The position numbers and the translations under genes were made by a program. The notes beneath the pieces were generated by a model. The model ran no database searches. It worked only from the letters and a program-made list of their open reading frames with translations, and had not been told where the DNA came from. Shown here piece after piece: positions 62,875-64,000 of a stretch of DNA of 64,000 nucleotides. This DNA comes from Ferdinandcohnia salidurans (GTDB lineage: Bacteria; Bacillota; Bacilli; Bacillales; Bacillaceae_L), in NCBI RefSeq assembly GCF_042680725.1, contig NZ_JBHUEK010000007.1, forward strand, positions 186,001 through 250,000. Direction: 5' to 3'. Position 1 is the first letter of the stretch; each line of letters starts with the position of its first letter.

Positions 62875-63759
62875 ATGCCAGAAGGCAAAATTATTAAAGC
62901 ATTAAGCGGATTTTATTATGTCCAAGGTGAAAACAGTGAACTGATTCAATGTCGTGGTAGAGGGGTATTTCGTAAAAATAAAATTACTCCATTGGTGGGA
63001 GACCATGTTGTTTTTCAAGCAGAAAACGAAACAGATGGGTATATTTTAGAAGTACTAGAACGGAAAAATGAATTAGTACGGCCTCCGATTGCTAATGTTG
63101 ATCAAGCCATCTTGGTATTTTCAGCAATTAAACCCGATTTCAGTCCATTGTTGTTAGATCGCTTTCTTGTTTTAGTTGAATCCAACGATATAAAACCTAT
63201 TATTTGTATTAGTAAAACGGATTTAATTTCTAATGAGTTGTTACAGGAGATTCAGGAGTATGCAAAAATCTACCGAGAAGTGGGCTATCATGTCCTGTTA
63301 ACTTCAACGAAGGAACGTGAAGGTCTGGACCAGCTTCTGCCTTTACTGGATAATCAGATTTCGGTTTTCGCGGGGCAATCAGGGGTTGGAAAATCTTCAT
63401 TATTGAATACGCTACGACCGGATCTTGAATTGAAAACGGATGAAATTTCATCATCTTTAGGTCGAGGAAAGCACACAACGAGGCATGTTGAATTAATTGA
63501 GGTTGGTAGTGGCCTTGTCGCAGATACACCCGGTTTTAGTTCGTTGGAATTTTTGACAATCGAATTAGATGAACTTTCATACTGCTTTCCAGAAATTTAT
63601 GATGCAGGAGCAAATTGTAAGTTTCGAGGATGCACCCATATTTCTGAGCCGAAATGCGCTGTTAGACAGGGTATAGAGGATGGTAGTATTGCGCAATTCC
63701 GATATGACCATTATGTGAGTTTTTTTGAAGAAATCAAGGATAGAAAGCCGAGGTACTAA
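62875..63759 (+). CDS. rsgA: ribosome biogenesis GTPase RsgA (CpgA)
   Basis: RsgA is a circularly permuted GTPase that acts in late 30S assembly. The 294-residue protein has an N-terminal OB fold (MPEGKIIKALSGFYYV), then G4 ISKTDL, G1 AGQSGVGKSSLL near residue 167 and G3 DTPGF, the permuted order of the family. A C-terminal zinc knuckle, CKFRGCTHISEPKC, follows. AAGGAG precedes the ATG. In B. subtilis CpgA is also linked to cell wall shape and is a PrkC substrate, consistent with the neighbouring prkC. Confidence 0.96.
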   Translation: MPEGKIIKALSGFYYVQGENSELIQCRGRGVFRKNKITPLVGDHVVFQAENETDGYILEVLERKNELVRPPIANVDQAILVFSAIKPDFSPLLLDRFLVLVESNDIKPIICISKTDLISNELLQEIQEYAKIYREVGYHVLLTSTKEREGLDQLLPLLDNQISVFAGQSGVGKSSLLNTLRPDLELKTDEISSSLGRGKHTTRHVELIEVGSGLVADTPGFSSLEFLTIELDELSYCFPEIYDAGANCKFRGCTHISEPKCAVRQGIEDGSIAQFRYDHYVSFFEEIKDRKPRY

Positions 63760-63761
63760 GA

Positions 63762-64000
63762 ATGATCAAAATTGCACCATCCATTCTTTCAGCTGATTTT
63801 GCAAAGCTTGGAGAAGAGATTAAGGATGTCGAAAATGGAGGAGCAGACTATATTCATGTAGATGTCATGGATGGTCACTTTGTTCCTAATATTACAATTG
63901 GTCCGTTAATTGTAGAGGCGATTCGACCAATTACTAAACTGCCATTGGATGTTCATTTAATGATTGAAAACCCTGATCAATACATTTCTGCTTTTGCTAA
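63762..64000 (+). CDS. rpe: ribulose-phosphate 3-epimerase, N-terminal part
   Basis: Rpe interconverts ribulose and xylulose 5-phosphates in the pentose phosphate pathway. The first 79 residues are visible before the window ends: IKIAPSILSADFAKLGEEI, then IHVDVMDGHFVPNITIGP with metal and substrate residues, and LPLDVHLMIENPD with the metal-binding His. The ATG lies 2 bp after rsgA. The gene is cut only by the window edge; the frame is open to base 64000. Confidence 0.93.
   Translation, partial: MIKIAPSILSADFAKLGEEIKDVENGGADYIHVDVMDGHFVPNITIGPLIVEAIRPITKLPLDVHLMIENPDQYISAFA

Noticed and set aside
1..64000. CRISPR arrays, phage genes, restriction or toxin-antitoxin systems
   Set aside because: No regularly spaced direct repeats and no protein of these types was seen; all sizeable coding regions are accounted for by housekeeping or sporulation genes.

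Overview
The window is a chromosomal segment of a low-GC, endospore-forming Bacillaceae bacterium (Bacillus sensu lato). Three things support this: gene order close to the Bacillus subtilis dcw-to-rpe region, sporulation genes (spoVD, spoVE, spoIIGA, sigE, sigG), and meso-diaminopimelate peptidoglycan genes. I cannot name the species from sequence alone. There is no prophage, transposase, CRISPR array, tRNA or rRNA. Nearly all genes are on the + strand; rqcH is the only clear - strand gene.

Layout: (1) 1-20158, end of bshC and then the division and cell wall (dcw) cluster: mraZ, rsmH, ftsL, pbpB, spoVD, murE, a small MurF-like open reading frame, mraY, murD, spoVE, murG, murB, divIB, ylxW, ylxX, sbp, ftsA, ftsZ. 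(2) 20159-23203, the sporulation sigma locus spoIIGA-sigE-sigG, with recognisable spoIIG-type and forespore-type promoters. (3) 23393-27587, the ylmC-ylmD-ylmE-sepF-ylmG-ylmH-divIVA string. (4) 27588-33172, T-box-controlled ileS, ylyA, lspA and a pseudouridine synthase. (5) 33195-45120, the complete pyrimidine operon pyrR-pyrP-pyrB-pyrC-carA-carB-pyrK-pyrD-pyrF-pyrE, with three PyrR attenuators. (6) 45126-64000, rqcH (-), the calcium ATPase yloB, yloC, remA, gmk, rpoZ, coaBC, priA, def, fmt, rsmB, rlmN, prpC, prkC, rsgA and the start of rpe.

Functionally the window joins peptidoglycan precursor synthesis (MurE, MraY, MurD, MurG, MurB) to the septal machine (FtsL, DivIB, PBP2B, FtsA, FtsZ, SepF, DivIVA) and to the sporulation-specific pair SpoVD/SpoVE. 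The three PASTA-domain proteins (PbpB, SpoVD, PrkC) are all here. RqcH and YlmH (RqcP), the two bacterial ribosome quality-control factors, are also both here.

The gene content is largely ordinary. The unexplained part is in the gaps. Three families of structured, non-coding repeats recur (A at three loci, B at three loci, C at one), and A and C share small hairpin modules with a conserved loop. One A copy splits mraZ from rsmH. The most unusual gene is the 148-residue MurF-like N-terminal domain without a catalytic domain between murE and mraY. I found no convincing new multi-gene system.
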